In this document: in pieces, positions 23,704 to 32,741 of the stretch
How positions within the stretch are numbered: position 1 is the stretch's first letter
How the letters are laid out: every line of letters begins with the position of its first letter
DNA from: Nanosynbacter sp900555675
Lineage (GTDB): Bacteria > Patescibacteriota > Saccharimonadia > Saccharimonadales > Saccharimonadaceae
Assembly: GCF_022828245.2 (NCBI RefSeq)
Contig: NZ_CP157587.1
Span: 620,001 to 684,000 of the forward strand
Direction of reading: 5' to 3'
Length of the DNA stretch: 64,000 bases
Notes under the pieces: model-generated
The model's input: only the letters and a program-made list of their open reading frames with translations
Told to the model about the DNA's origin: nothing
The model's database searches: none
Made by a program: the position numbers and the translations under genes

Positions 23704-23787
23704 CCCACCACTTTCTCTATGGTTTTAGTATAGCAAATTATCCCAATGACGTGAATATTACTACCGCTGCGGTGGTATAATATTTGT

Positions 23788-25038
23788 ATGCGAATTTATT
23801 TTTCAGGAATTGGCGGCGTTGCCATCGGACCGCTGAGCAGAATTGCCTTAGGGGTCGGGTATGGTGTTTGCGGCTCCGACAAATCACCAAGTCTTATCAC
23901 AAACGAATTAGAGTCAGCCGGAATTCCTATTTCTTTTGACCAATCTGGCGCGTTCTTGCAATCAGAGCACGATAAATCACCATTTGATTGGTTTATTTAC
24001 ACCGCTGCTTTACCAGAAAATCACCCAGAATTAGTCTTGGCGCGAAAACTAGGCATAAAAACCAGCAAGCGCGACGAGTTATTAGCGCAAATAATCGCCG
24101 ATAAAAACCTGAAACTTATCGCGGTCGCTGGCACCCACGGGAAAACCACAACAACGAGCCTGCTAGTCTGGACAATGGAGCAATTGCAAATTCCTGTTAG
24201 TTATTCTGTGGGTTCGACTTTAAGCTTCGGACCAAGTGGAACGTTTGATAAAAATAGCCAATTTTTCGTATACGAGTGTGATGAATTTGACCGCAACTTT
24301 TTGCATTTTTCTCCAGAAATTAGCCTTATCACATCTGTTGATTACGACCATCCAGACACATATCCAACAAAAGAATCCTACTTAGACGCCTTCCGTGAAT
24401 TCGGCGAAAAATCTAAAAAAGTTATCGCGTGGCAAGAAAATTCCGCCATATTTGATGAGAAAAATCTAACAATCTTGCACGATTCCAATAAAAATATCAC
24501 TCTACCCGGCGAGCATAACCGAAAAAATGCTACTTTGGTGATCGAAGCTTTGAAATATATGGGAGCGGACACAGAGGAGTCAGAAATATACCAAGCAATA
24601 AACTCCTTCCCCGGATCAGGACGACGTTTTGAAAAGCTCGCCGAAAATCTATATTCTGACTATGGACATCACCCAGTTGAAATTCAAGCGACACTACAGA
24701 TGGCTAAGGAGCTGTCTAATGATGTAGTCCTGGTTTATCAGCCACACCAAAACGTTCGCCAGCACGAGATAATTGGTCAATACACTAATGATATTTTCCG
24801 TGACGCCAATGAAATTTACTGGCTGCCAACTTACTTAACGAGGGAGAATCCAGATTTGCCAACCTTGACGCCACAACAACTTGCCAAAAATATCGACAAA
24901 GAAAAAGTTCGTTTCGCCGAATTAGATGACAGTTTATGGCAAGAAATAACCGCGGCAAGGAACTCTGGAAAGCTCGTCCTGTGCATGGGCGCTGGCACAA
25001 TCGACGGATGGATTCGCGAGCAATTAGCTAAAAATTAG
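23788..25038 (+). CDS. murC: UDP-N-acetylmuramate-L-alanine ligase (MurC-like)
   Basis: A Mur ligase of 416 residues. The N-terminal nucleotide-binding domain starts IYFSGIGGVAIGPLSRIAL, the ATP loop is AGTHGKTTTTSLL (about 113), with metal/ATP residues at YECDEFDRNF and DYDHPDTYP (about 158-190), and the C-terminal domain starts GSGRRFEKL (about 277). MurC adds L-alanine to UDP-MurNAc in peptidoglycan synthesis; Mpl is a related alternative. It is somewhat shorter than E. coli MurC (491). The extended -10 TGGTATAAT ends six bases before the ATG, implying a leaderless mRNA. Its end overlaps the converging MazG-like gene by four bases. Confidence 0.85.
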   Translation: MRIYFSGIGGVAIGPLSRIALGVGYGVCGSDKSPSLITNELESAGIPISFDQSGAFLQSEHDKSPFDWFIYTAALPENHPELVLARKLGIKTSKRDELLAQIIADKNLKLIAVAGTHGKTTTTSLLVWTMEQLQIPVSYSVGSTLSFGPSGTFDKNSQFFVYECDEFDRNFLHFSPEISLITSVDYDHPDTYPTKESYLDAFREFGEKSKKVIAWQENSAIFDEKNLTILHDSNKNITLPGEHNRKNATLVIEALKYMGADTEESEIYQAINSFPGSGRRFEKLAENLYSDYGHHPVEIQATLQMAKELSNDVVLVYQPHQNVRQHEIIGQYTNDIFRDANEIYWLPTYLTRENPDLPTLTPQQLAKNIDKEKVRFAELDDSLWQEITAARNSGKLVLCMGAGTIDGWIREQLAKN

Positions 25039-25382
25039 CGATCATCGCCGCTGCCGTGAATCTTCCCTCGACTCTGGCGGCTAAGCAGTTTATCATTATT
25101 TCTGCGAGCCACTTCCTCTAAACTACAACCAAGCAAATGCGCTATAGAATTGACATACCAAAGCACGTCACCGAGCTCTTTTATTATTGCGCCGCGATCA
25201 TTCTCTGAAATCTCGCCATTTTTATCACGTAGGATTTTCTTAAATTTCTCCATGACTTCGCCAGATTCGCCACTTAATCCCAATATCTGCGCCATCAACC
25301 TCGCGTCAACATCACCATATTTATGAGAATCTTTATCTGTTAAAGTAGAAATTGCTTTAGTCGAATAATCGTTAAATTGCAT
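25035..25382 (-). CDS. MazG-like nucleotide pyrophosphohydrolase
   Basis: 115 residues of the MazG superfamily: GLSGESGEVMEKFKKIL (about 35, E-x-x-E pattern) and IIKELGDVLWYVNSIAHLLG (about 65, E-x2-D). It should hydrolyse NTPs or dNTPs to monophosphates and PPi as a house-cleaning step. AAAGGA precedes the ATG. It is distinct from the MazG-like protein in the lepA insertion. It converges with murC with a four-base overlap of stops. Confidence 0.82.
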   Translation of the reverse strand: MQFNDYSTKAISTLTDKDSHKYGDVDARLMAQILGLSGESGEVMEKFKKILRDKNGEISENDRGAIIKELGDVLWYVNSIAHLLGCSLEEVARRNNDKLLSRQSRGKIHGSGDDR

Positions 25383-25399
25383 AATATTCCTTTCATTTA

Positions 25400-26041
25400 T
25401 TAGCGCGTAACTCTTACGAAATTAATAGTTTTTCCTTCGCCAATCCACCTTTGTTCGTAAGTCGTCATTATTTTATATTCGTCACTTAGCGCGGATTCAT
25501 GAAGATCAAAACTCAACTCTTTAATTTGCCACTTTTCTGCCACCAATTGCTCCAAGCTCCAACAGAAAAAATTGTGATCGTCGTGTTTGATTAATAAAGA
25601 TCCGTCCGGTGCCAGCAATGAAGAATACTTCTTCAAAAAATTAGGATGAGTCAAGCGGCGCCCAGCGCTATGTTTCCTCGGAAACGGATCAGGAAATGTT
25701 ACCCAAATTTGCTCCAAAGAATTCTGCTCCACTAATTGGTCTATTTGGTCAGCCCGCACTCGAACAAAAAACACATTCTCCAGCCCTTTTTCCTCAGCAA
25801 TTTTCGCGCCCTTCTGCAACCGATCGCCTTTCACGTCAATTGCTAAAAAGGTCTTTTCGGGATGGCGCAATGCAAGCTCCACACTGAATAGTCCAGTTCC
25901 AGCACCGATTTCCAAACAATCGACTTCCCGTTCTATCCACTCGTCAAACTCAAAACATAGAGGTGAATTGTGGAATAAAGCGAATTTATACTTCTTACGT
26001 TTTCTGGTGATAATAAATTGATTCGGATCGACAAAACTCAT
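25400..26041 (-). CDS. trmB: tRNA (guanine-N7)-methyltransferase TrmB
   Basis: TrmB methylates G46 of tRNA using S-adenosylmethionine. The 213 residues have the SAM motif CLEIGAGTGLFSVELA (about 42), LAIDVKGDRLQKGAK, and the family signature WVTFPDPFPRKHSAGRRLTHP (about 113-134). Length is normal. The TATAAT box ends seven bases before the ATG, so the mRNA is probably leaderless. It is transcribed divergently from mscS out of an overlapping promoter. Confidence 0.93.
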   Translation of the reverse strand: MSFVDPNQFIITRKRKKYKFALFHNSPLCFEFDEWIEREVDCLEIGAGTGLFSVELALRHPEKTFLAIDVKGDRLQKGAKIAEEKGLENVFFVRVRADQIDQLVEQNSLEQIWVTFPDPFPRKHSAGRRLTHPNFLKKYSSLLAPDGSLLIKHDDHNFFCWSLEQLVAEKWQIKELSFDLHESALSDEYKIMTTYEQRWIGEGKTINFVRVTR

Positions 26042-26056
26042 ATTTTCTATTATACT
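26028..26056. promoter_or_regulatory. divergent promoter with overlapping -10 boxes (trmB / mscS)
   Basis: On the plus strand TCGACA (26028-26033), 17 bases, TATACT (26051-26056) serves mscS. On the minus strand TATAAT occupies 26049-26054 and serves trmB. The two -10 boxes share four bases. The start codons are only 25 bases apart, and each is seven to nine bases from its -10 box, so neither mRNA can carry a real leader. Confidence 0.75.
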
Positions 26057-26065
26057 AAATCAATA

Positions 26066-26968
26066 ATGGATAAGCTTATAAAACAGTTTTTAGATTCTTC
26101 TACGTTAGGTCAATGGCTGCATAGCAACAACCTTGGCTGGCTAATTAGTGAGCGCATTATCGACACAGTCAGCATTATTATCGGCTCTGTTTTTGTTTAT
26201 TTTCTGGGAAAATATTTATTGTCTTGGACTATCCATTATTCTATACGCTCCACCGCTAAACATCGTTCCTGGCACCGTAAAGACATAGAAAAGCGCGAAA
26301 AAACTCTCATCCAATTAACTCGCAGTTTCTGGCAAATTATTATAATTTTCTATGTCGCCGCAATTGTCGCCAATAAGCTATTCCTATTTGATTTATCGCC
26401 GCTATTCGCTAGTGCTGGCATAATCGGTGTGGCATTAGGATTTGGCGCTCAATCACTCGTTAAGGACTTCTTGTCTGGTATTTTCATCATCGCCGAAAAT
26501 CAATATCGTGTTGGCGATGTTGTTGACGTAATGGGAGCCGCTGGAACCGTCGAGAGAGTTGGTACTCGCACTACTGTTATACGAGATTCTGAGGGCAATG
26601 TTCATTATGTTCCGAATGGCACGATTCAGCACGTTATCAATAAAACTATGGGCTATAGCATGTCGCGATTCAGCATTTATATCGACCCAAGTTCTGACAT
26701 TTCTGCAGTTACAGACATCATTAATGCCACCGGCCAAGAATTGGCTAAAGAAAAGGCTTGGCAAAAGAAAATTATCGATCCGCCTAAATTCGTTTCCGTT
26801 GGTGACATTACTGGACGAGGAACAGAATTGATCATTGCCGGAAAAACCCAACCATCCGATCAGTGGTCTGTTACCTCTGAAATGCGACATCGATTGTTAC
26901 AAAACTTTGATCGCGAAGGAGTTCTTCTGGCGACTCTGCCGACCCCAACCTCAATAACCAGAAGATAA
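26066..26968 (+). CDS. mscS: mechanosensitive ion channel MscS
   Basis: MscS opens under membrane tension and releases solutes in osmotic downshock. The 300 residues have an N-terminal membrane region, the pore helix GIIGVALGFGAQSLVKDFLSG (about 122, Gly/Ala pattern), then the beta domain (NQYRVGDVVDVMGAAGTVE, TTVIRDSEGNVHYVPNG). It is a single-domain MscS of normal size. The ATG at 26066 is chosen because an earlier in-frame ATG at 26018 lies inside trmB and upstream of the promoter. TATACT ends nine bases before it. Confidence 0.92.
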   Translation: MDKLIKQFLDSSTLGQWLHSNNLGWLISERIIDTVSIIIGSVFVYFLGKYLLSWTIHYSIRSTAKHRSWHRKDIEKREKTLIQLTRSFWQIIIIFYVAAIVANKLFLFDLSPLFASAGIIGVALGFGAQSLVKDFLSGIFIIAENQYRVGDVVDVMGAAGTVERVGTRTTVIRDSEGNVHYVPNGTIQHVINKTMGYSMSRFSIYIDPSSDISAVTDIINATGQELAKEKAWQKKIIDPPKFVSVGDITGRGTELIIAGKTQPSDQWSVTSEMRHRLLQNFDREGVLLATLPTPTSITRR

Positions 26969-26973
26969 AAAAA

Positions 26974-27318
26974 TTAATTATTAGACAAACCCAATTCTTT
27001 ATCGCTTAACACATCATTAGAAAACGCTTTGATCTTATTCACACTCTCTACTTCTTTGTCATAAATTCCCAAAAATTCCTTCAACGTATCCTTGTTTACT
27101 GAGCCTTGCGCGTCAAATTCGTGACTTTTCTCATTCGCATCCTTGCTAATTTGCTTGCGGCGAGAAGCGTATTCTGGGCGACTCAAATCCAATCGATAAG
27201 CGTCAGTCTTGTAATACATAAACATCGCAATCGATACTAATAAAATCGAAACTGCAATAGTCAGCCCAATAAACGTAGCGAATTTATAACTACGGAATAA
27301 TTCCTTAGCTCTATTCAT
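26974..27318 (-). CDS. small single-pass membrane protein
   Basis: 114 residues: a basic start (MNRAKELFRSYKF), one membrane helix (about 15-36) and an external charged helical tail (RPEYASRRKQISKDANEK, DKEVESVNKIKAF). It is not recognised. It overlaps the end of the gene before it in transcription (27311-27853) by eight bases, so the secreted and membrane proteins are made together and may interact. Confidence 0.65.
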   Translation of the reverse strand: MNRAKELFRSYKFATFIGLTIAVSILLVSIAMFMYYKTDAYRLDLSRPEYASRRKQISKDANEKSHEFDAQGSVNKDTLKEFLGIYDKEVESVNKIKAFSNDVLSDKELGLSNN

Positions 27319-27853
27319 TAGACCCTCCAGACAGCGAATTTTTAATAGCTTGCACTTCTTCTTTATATCTCACTAACAATCCATCCAAGATTTTCACATC
27401 CTCAGAAAGTTTATTACGAGCCTCGCGAGCGACGGTCAATTTTTGATAATAGTCCGCCACATTATTAGAGCAATTTGCGCGCTGAAGATCGGTCATCGCA
27501 GTATCGTAATCGTTGTAATTGCTATTAAACTTAAGTCTCGTCGACTCGAACTCATTAGTAATATTCACCAACTTTGAGCTGTCCAGCTTATTGATTGCCA
27601 ACCGACCGTTCAGCCTGGCCATAAGTTTGGTAGAAATAGAATTATATCTCTGTCCAACATTAACTCTAGTTAGAGCGTCATTGGTGTGGATGTTTTTAAT
27701 AGCAACTCTTACGGAACTACAATTTCGTTCAAGCGTTTTTATAATCTCAGAATCAGCCGTAGCATCAACCGACTGAGCCTCAACTGCTCGTGGCGTCACT
27801 AACAAACTAGAAGCAATCAAAAAAGACGCGAGATAGAAAGTAACTTTTTTCAT
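27311..27853 (-). CDS. secreted coiled-coil protein
   Basis: About 180 residues with a clear signal peptide (MKKVTFYLASFLIASSLLV then TPRAVEAQS, cleavage near AEA/EAQ), followed by a helical domain with two cysteines (LERNCSSVRVAI; LQRANCSNNVADYY) and a final coiled coil. The role is unknown; the fold resembles helical surface or periplasmic scaffolds. The start is ATG at 27853; a GTG immediately upstream at 27856 is also possible. The downstream membrane gene overlaps it. Confidence 0.65.
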   Translation of the reverse strand: MKKVTFYLASFLIASSLLVTPRAVEAQSVDATADSEIIKTLERNCSSVRVAIKNIHTNDALTRVNVGQRYNSISTKLMARLNGRLAINKLDSSKLVNITNEFESTRLKFNSNYNDYDTAMTDLQRANCSNNVADYYQKLTVAREARNKLSEDVKILDGLLVRYKEEVQAIKNSLSGGSNE

Positions 27854-27893
27854 CACTTATATTATCTCACGTCTTCTTGAATAGAGTCAAATA

Positions 27894-28163
27894 TTACTTG
27901 AAACGTTTTTCGACGTTGCCCTTAACATCTTTTGCGGTTTCTACTACAGCGTCTCCAACTTTCTGAGAGCCAGCTTTCAATGAGTCTACACTGTCTTTAG
28001 CTGCAGCGGTCGCTTTGCAAGCCACCTTTTCAGTGTCGGCTTTCAATTTTACAGCCTTATCCTTCAAGTCTTTCCTTGTTTCCTTGCCGCTCTTTGGTGC
28101 AGTTAAAATTCCAGCTGTAAAACCTGCTGCTACTGCTCCGATAATTGCTAAAACTTTTTTCAT
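27894..28163 (-). CDS. YtxH-like general stress protein
   Basis: 89 residues: MKKVLAIIGAVAAGFTAGI-LTAPKSGKETRKDLKDKA is the YtxH pattern of a hydrophobic start followed by the APKSGKETR motif and a long charged amphipathic helix. YtxH proteins are small stress-associated proteins of unknown mechanism in Gram-positive bacteria. AGGAG lies before the ATG. It forms an operon with the gene at 28183-28404 (19-base gap). Confidence 0.8.
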   Translation of the reverse strand: MKKVLAIIGAVAAGFTAGILTAPKSGKETRKDLKDKAVKLKADTEKVACKATAAAKDSVDSLKAGSQKVGDAVVETAKDVKGNVEKRFK

Positions 28164-28182
28164 ATATTTACTCCTTTTTTAA

Positions 28183-28404
28183 TTATTTTTTACGAAATAA
28201 ACCTGATATTTCACTAAAAACTTTTGTTGGTGACAACCACTCAGTTGCACTAGCTACGTTAGTTGTAATTTTACTAACGCTTTTCATGACTGTATTAAGT
28301 CTTACCAACAAGGCGATGACCACTGCCAGTAGCGTTACGATAATAACCGACAACAATCCTACGATGATTGATAATAAAACGATGGCTGTTTGGATATCTT
28401 CCAC
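28183..28404 (-). CDS. small membrane protein, DUF948-like
   Basis: 73 residues, GTG start at 28404 with AAAGG upstream. One long hydrophobic helix (about 6-34) is followed by an amphipathic region (LNTVMKSVSKITTNVA) and a basic end (SGLFRKK). The layout matches DUF948-type proteins that are typically encoded next to YtxH genes, as here. The function is unknown. Confidence 0.65.
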   Translation of the reverse strand: MEDIQTAIVLLSIIVGLLSVIIVTLLAVVIALLVRLNTVMKSVSKITTNVASATEWLSPTKVFSEISGLFRKK

Positions 28405-28560
28405 GCTTTACCTTTCTGCAAAAGTTTATATTTGTTATGTTTATTTTAGCATGCTTGTTAAATTGTTTGTATTAGATAATCTAACTATTTCACTATAGCA
28501 TAAGCTTATTAAATTGTCAATAGGGATGTCTACTAATCGTTAATAATATGATAAACTGGT

Positions 28561-29100
28561 ATGGTTATGCGAGATTTCTTCAAACGATATATACCGGAAT
28601 TTGTTTATGGCGCGGTCGACGGCACAGTAACAACATTTGCAGTTGTGGCGGCTTCTGCTGGAGCTGGAATATCCAGTTCAGTCATTCTTATATTAGGAAT
28701 TGCTAATTTAATAGCCGACGGATTCTCAATGGGCTCTAGCGCATATTTAGCAGCCAGCGCTGAACACGAAGAGTCTGTTCGCGACACCCAAAAACGCTCA
28801 TCCCCAAAGATCATAGGCGCAGTAACATTCTTAGCTTTCGTGGTAGTCGGTAGCGTACCAGTATTACCATATTTGATTGACGTAATTGCAAACTTAAAAG
28901 CACCAAACGCGGCATTATTCTATGTTAGTTCGGCGCTAACTGCGGCAACGTTCTTAGCAATTGGCTTCATCAAAGGTAAAGTCAGCAAACAATCACCTTG
29001 GCAATCTGCAGGTATAACACTGCTCCTCGGGGCAACTGCGGCAGGACTAGCCTACTTTGCGGGCGACATTTTGGCAGCGTGGCTGGGTATTAGGATTTAG
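28561..29100 (+). CDS. VIT family iron/manganese transporter-like protein
   Basis: 179 residues with four to five membrane helices and the VIT1/CCC1 signatures: YGAVDGTVTTFAVVAASAGAG (about 16), ILILGIANLIADGFSMGSSAYLA (about 43). VIT proteins move Fe2+ or Mn2+. The cytoplasmic metal-binding domain of plant VIT1 is largely reduced to about 15 residues (EHEESVRDTQKRS), so this is the short bacterial form. TATGAT ends eight bases before the ATG. Confidence 0.85.
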   Translation: MVMRDFFKRYIPEFVYGAVDGTVTTFAVVAASAGAGISSSVILILGIANLIADGFSMGSSAYLAASAEHEESVRDTQKRSSPKIIGAVTFLAFVVVGSVPVLPYLIDVIANLKAPNAALFYVSSALTAATFLAIGFIKGKVSKQSPWQSAGITLLLGATAAGLAYFAGDILAAWLGIRI

Positions 29101-29186
29101 TTATATTATTCTTGTGTTTTGGTTTGGGTGGTTATTTGCATGGTACTGCAAGTACTGACGGTATGACGCGTTGTCATTCATAAGAA

Positions 29187-29215
29187 AAATCTCCTTTCGA
29201 GACAAAAGGAGATTT
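29187..29215 (-). terminator. terminator after the CAP gene
   Basis: An 11-bp perfect stem AAATCTCCTTT/AAAGGAGATTT with a 7-base loop. On the minus strand it is followed by TTCTT, about 25 bases after the CAP stop codon. Confidence 0.75.
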
Positions 29216-29239
29216 GGGGTTTGTGCTATATACTAACTG

Positions 29240-29800
29240 TTATCTTGAAATACAAAAATGCTGAACTGCGTATGTTTTGCTATTGTCACTACTGCGGCTG
29301 ACGCCAAGTCCAATTTTCGTATAATCTGGGTTTTGTATCGCTTTGCGGTGTGGTTCTGAGTTCATCCACCAGTTAAAAGCATCTCTGCTTGTTGACTCGA
29401 AATCAGCCCAGTAAAAATTTTCACTAACCGTATGACAACCAGCTTTACTCATTAGGTTTGCCATCTCTAATGAATACCAATTATCTGTACCTGGTATATT
29501 GTGCTGTTTGTATCCCTTAGCTAACATATCGTCAGATTTTAGCTGCGCACTCATGTGTATATTTTCGTCGCTCGTTAATGGCGCCACCCCGATCCGTGCG
29601 CGTTCGGTATTGACCAGTTCCAGAATTTCGCCAGCGTCTACAGGACCAACATCATACTTACTCTTTGGTTGCTCCTGCTTTTGCTCCTGAGCTACTTCAG
29701 CAACTGCTTGAGCGTTTAGACGAGTCTTTAGCCATAAGCTACCACCTACACTCACTATGAGAGCTACAATTATAGTAGTGGTAACTATAGCCTTTTTCAT
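29240..29800 (-). CDS. secreted CAP/SCP-domain protein
   Basis: 186 residues: signal peptide or anchor (about 5-25), a short Gln/Glu/Lys-rich linker, then a CAP domain: ILELVNTERARIGVAPLTSDE (about 60), MSAQLKSDDMLAKGY, SENFYWADF, WWMNSEPHRKAIQNPDYTKIGLGVS (about 140). The His and Glu of the CAP cavity appear present (SENFYW; NSEPHRKAI). CAP proteins in bacteria are secreted and often bind lipids or act at the cell surface, with roles mostly unproven. Two cysteines in the domain could form a disulfide. Confidence 0.85.
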   Translation of the reverse strand: MKKAIVTTTIIVALIVSVGGSLWLKTRLNAQAVAEVAQEQKQEQPKSKYDVGPVDAGEILELVNTERARIGVAPLTSDENIHMSAQLKSDDMLAKGYKQHNIPGTDNWYSLEMANLMSKAGCHTVSENFYWADFESTSRDAFNWWMNSEPHRKAIQNPDYTKIGLGVSRSSDNSKTYAVQHFCISR

Positions 29801-29848
29801 ACCCTCACACTAACACAACCAAAACGGTAGATCAATATTGCAAATATT

Positions 29849-31627
29849 CTACAAACCTAATTCGCGCAGCTGAGCAGGGTCGACAACCGATGGTGAATTC
29901 ATCATCATATCCACGCCAGAGCCATTCTTTGGAAACGCCAAAGTCTCGCGGACGTTTTGCTCATCGGTCAGTTCCATCAAAATACGATCAACGCCAAAAG
30001 CGCATCCTGCGTGAGGCGGAGCGCCGTATTTGAAAGCACCCAACATAGCACCAAACTTTTCTTCAACATAAGATTCACTGAAGCCCAGCAAACCAAACAC
30101 TTTATATAACACCGCTGGATTATGGTTGCGAACGCCGCCAGAGCAAATCTCATAGCCATTCATCACCATATCAAACTGATCAGCGACAATGGATAATTTT
30201 TCGGCGTCAGTTTCAGCAGACTCCAGAGCCTGCAAACCGCCCTTTGGCATACTGAACGGATTATGTCCAAAGTCAAGATTCTTACTACGCTCATCCCATT
30301 CATAAAACGGAAAATCAATAATCCAAGCAAACGCCACGACCGATGGGTCCTTAAGATTAAAGTGCAAGGCAAATTCATTGCGCAAGCGCCCCAACACCGC
30401 GTTAACAACCGAGCGAGAATCAGCGCCAAAGAACACTGCATCGCCATCAACCGCACCAGTTTTCTGCTGAATGTCAGCCAATTCCCTCTCGCTCAAGAAT
30501 TTCGCAATTGGAGATTTTGCTTCGCCGTCTTGATATGTGATGTATGCCAAACCGCCAGCACCCTCACTCTTAGCGATGTTGGTGAAATTGTCAATTTGCT
30601 TGCGACTCAAACTTGCGCCATTTTTTACGCAAATAGCCTTAATGCATTCAGCATTTTTAAATACGCCAAACTCAGTCTCAGAGAACACATCCGTCAATTC
30701 TATCAATTCCATACCAAATCGCAAATCCGGCTTGTCAGAACCGTAAGTTTCCATGGCGTCGCGATACGAAATTCGCGGAATTGGACTGCCATCACCAACC
30801 GCCAAATCGCTCAAATCCAACAATTTTTTACCAGCAAAATCAGTCGCCAATTGCTTCATCAAAGGCTCAACTTCAGTGCGAACTTCTTCACCATTTTCAG
30901 CAAAACTCATCTCCAAATCAAGCTGATAAAACTCGCCGTACAAGCGATCTGCTCGCGGATCTTCGTCACGGAAACAAGCCGCCAACTGATAATAACGCGG
31001 CACACCACCAACCATCAGCAGCTGCTTAAACTGCTGTGGAGCTTGTGGCAAGGCGTAAAATTTCCCTTCCTGCAAACGGCTCGGAATTAGAAAATCACGC
31101 GCACCCTCAGGACTTGAATTAGCCAAAATTGGCGTTTGAATTTCAATAAAATCTCGATTGTCCATATATTCATGGATTCGACGATACATTTCGGCGCGTT
31201 TTTTAAGCATGTTTTGCATTTTTGGACGACGCAAATCAAGATAACGATACTTGAATCTTAGCTCTTCGCCGGCTTGATTGTCCTCGGCAAATGGCTGAAT
31301 TGGTAAAGTTTCAGCTCGGTTCAAAATCTCCAAATTGTCCACAACAATTTCCACATCACCACTGGCAATATTCGGATTTTTCAGACCTTCGCCACGCTCC
31401 GCAACCACGCCACAAGCACGAACCACGAACTCATCTCGTAAGCTTTCCGCCAAAGAAAAAGCATCTTTTTTATCAGGGTTAATAACCAACTGAACCAAAC
31501 CCGTATGGTCGCGCAAATCAATAAAAATCAACCCGCCATGATCACGCCTGGAATGAACCCAGCCCGCAACTGTAATATTCTCACTAACTTTTTTAGAAGT
31601 TTCTGCCGCCAAAATTCTATTTTTCAT
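29849..31627 (-). CDS. aspS: aspartyl-tRNA synthetase
   Basis: Class IIb synthetase charging tRNA-Asp (and perhaps tRNA-Asn if non-discriminating). The 592 residues contain the OB-fold (VAGWVHSRRDHGGLIFIDLRDHTG style, about 20), motif 2 (YQLAACFRDEDPRADR, about 215), the bacterial GAD insertion (about 290-420) and motif 3 (GCAFGVDRILMELTD, about 540). Length is normal. The extended -10 TGCTATAAT ends seven bases before the ATG, so the mRNA is probably leaderless. Confidence 0.96.
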   Translation of the reverse strand: MKNRILAAETSKKVSENITVAGWVHSRRDHGGLIFIDLRDHTGLVQLVINPDKKDAFSLAESLRDEFVVRACGVVAERGEGLKNPNIASGDVEIVVDNLEILNRAETLPIQPFAEDNQAGEELRFKYRYLDLRRPKMQNMLKKRAEMYRRIHEYMDNRDFIEIQTPILANSSPEGARDFLIPSRLQEGKFYALPQAPQQFKQLLMVGGVPRYYQLAACFRDEDPRADRLYGEFYQLDLEMSFAENGEEVRTEVEPLMKQLATDFAGKKLLDLSDLAVGDGSPIPRISYRDAMETYGSDKPDLRFGMELIELTDVFSETEFGVFKNAECIKAICVKNGASLSRKQIDNFTNIAKSEGAGGLAYITYQDGEAKSPIAKFLSERELADIQQKTGAVDGDAVFFGADSRSVVNAVLGRLRNEFALHFNLKDPSVVAFAWIIDFPFYEWDERSKNLDFGHNPFSMPKGGLQALESAETDAEKLSIVADQFDMVMNGYEICSGGVRNHNPAVLYKVFGLLGFSESYVEEKFGAMLGAFKYGAPPHAGCAFGVDRILMELTDEQNVRETLAFPKNGSGVDMMMNSPSVVDPAQLRELGL

Positions 31628-31665
31628 ATCTGTTATTATAGCATAATCTGGGCAAATTCCCAGAA

Positions 31666-32688
31666 TTAAACATCTCGTCGAGTTTTTGTGGGCAGATTAT
31701 TTTTCTGCGGATTAGCCGTAGCGGCTTTACGGAGATCTCCATAAACATCATATTCGTCAATGATTTTCTGACCTAATAGCGCTTCAATTACGTCTTCTAG
31801 GCTCAGTAGACCAACTGTTTCTCGAAACTCATTTACAACAATAAACAAGTGGTGCTGCGTTTTCAAAAATGCAGCCAAGGCGTGCTGTAGAGTTTGATTT
31901 TCACGAATATAATAGACGTCTTTACTCATGGCTGTTTCCGCACGATGAGATTTTGCTTTACGATCAATTGTCAGCAAATCCTGAATTCTCAGCATACCAA
32001 CAACATGATCAATATCGCCATCAATGACAGGAAATCTGCTATACCCTTTTTTATGAAGATCATCAAGCACTAGCGGCCCGAGAAGTTCATTCATGGGCAC
32101 CGATTCAATCATGCTTCGCGGCGTCATAATTTCCTCGACTTTCATATCGTTGAACTTCAGTCCGTTAGCAATAAGCTTTTTCTCAGAAGACGAAATCACT
32201 CCGCTGGATTGAGCCACCATTTCCAGCAATTCTTCTTTCGATTCAATCACCCGACTATCACCAACCACCGGCGACACCGAACGGATTAACGACAAAATTA
32301 CTTGATGTCGCTCAATTGTCGTTAAAATTAGCGGTTCGTATTTTTCATAAAGTTGCTGTGAATATTTCTGCCACAAGCCAATTCGCGCGATAGCTCCGAT
32401 TTCCAGGGCTATTATAATTGACAAAACGAGTCCAGCCGCCCAATTGAACAAATAAACGCTAATAACACTTAAAATTACCAAACATAAAGAAGCCACGGCG
32501 CGCTGCAACGAAATAATATCCCGTAAAAACTCCCTTTGTTGTAAAAGAATTTTAGCCTTTTCATCGCCTAGTCCACTTCTCCGCCGCAGCTCAAATTGGC
32601 TATGCGAAGACGTTTTCGGCTGAACTCCCAGCACTATCAGCAAAACCGCCAAAGTAACCAAATATCCAAAAATTAGCACAATCGTCAT
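31666..32688 (-). CDS. CNNM-type transporter/hemolysin-like protein with CBS pair
   Basis: Membrane region of about three helices (about 1-20, 55-95) followed by a CBS pair: VEEIMTPRSMIESVPMNELL (about 185), GYSRFPVIDGDIDHVVGML, then FLKTQHHLFIVVNEFRETVGLLSLEDVIEALLG. This is the DUF21-CBS (CorC/TlyC/CNNM) layout, linked to Mg2+ homeostasis. From the ATG at 32688 it has 340 residues. An upstream in-frame ATG at 32706 is excluded because TACAAT (32695-32700) ends six bases before 32688. Confidence 0.85.
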   Translation of the reverse strand: MTIVLIFGYLVTLAVLLIVLGVQPKTSSHSQFELRRRSGLGDEKAKILLQQREFLRDIISLQRAVASLCLVILSVISVYLFNWAAGLVLSIIIALEIGAIARIGLWQKYSQQLYEKYEPLILTTIERHQVILSLIRSVSPVVGDSRVIESKEELLEMVAQSSGVISSSEKKLIANGLKFNDMKVEEIMTPRSMIESVPMNELLGPLVLDDLHKKGYSRFPVIDGDIDHVVGMLRIQDLLTIDRKAKSHRAETAMSKDVYYIRENQTLQHALAAFLKTQHHLFIVVNEFRETVGLLSLEDVIEALLGQKIIDEYDVYGDLRKAATANPQKNNLPTKTRRDV

Positions 32689-32741
32689 AGTTTTATTGTA
32701 CCGCATTCCGTGCTATACTTACTAGAGTAAATGGAGGTAAA

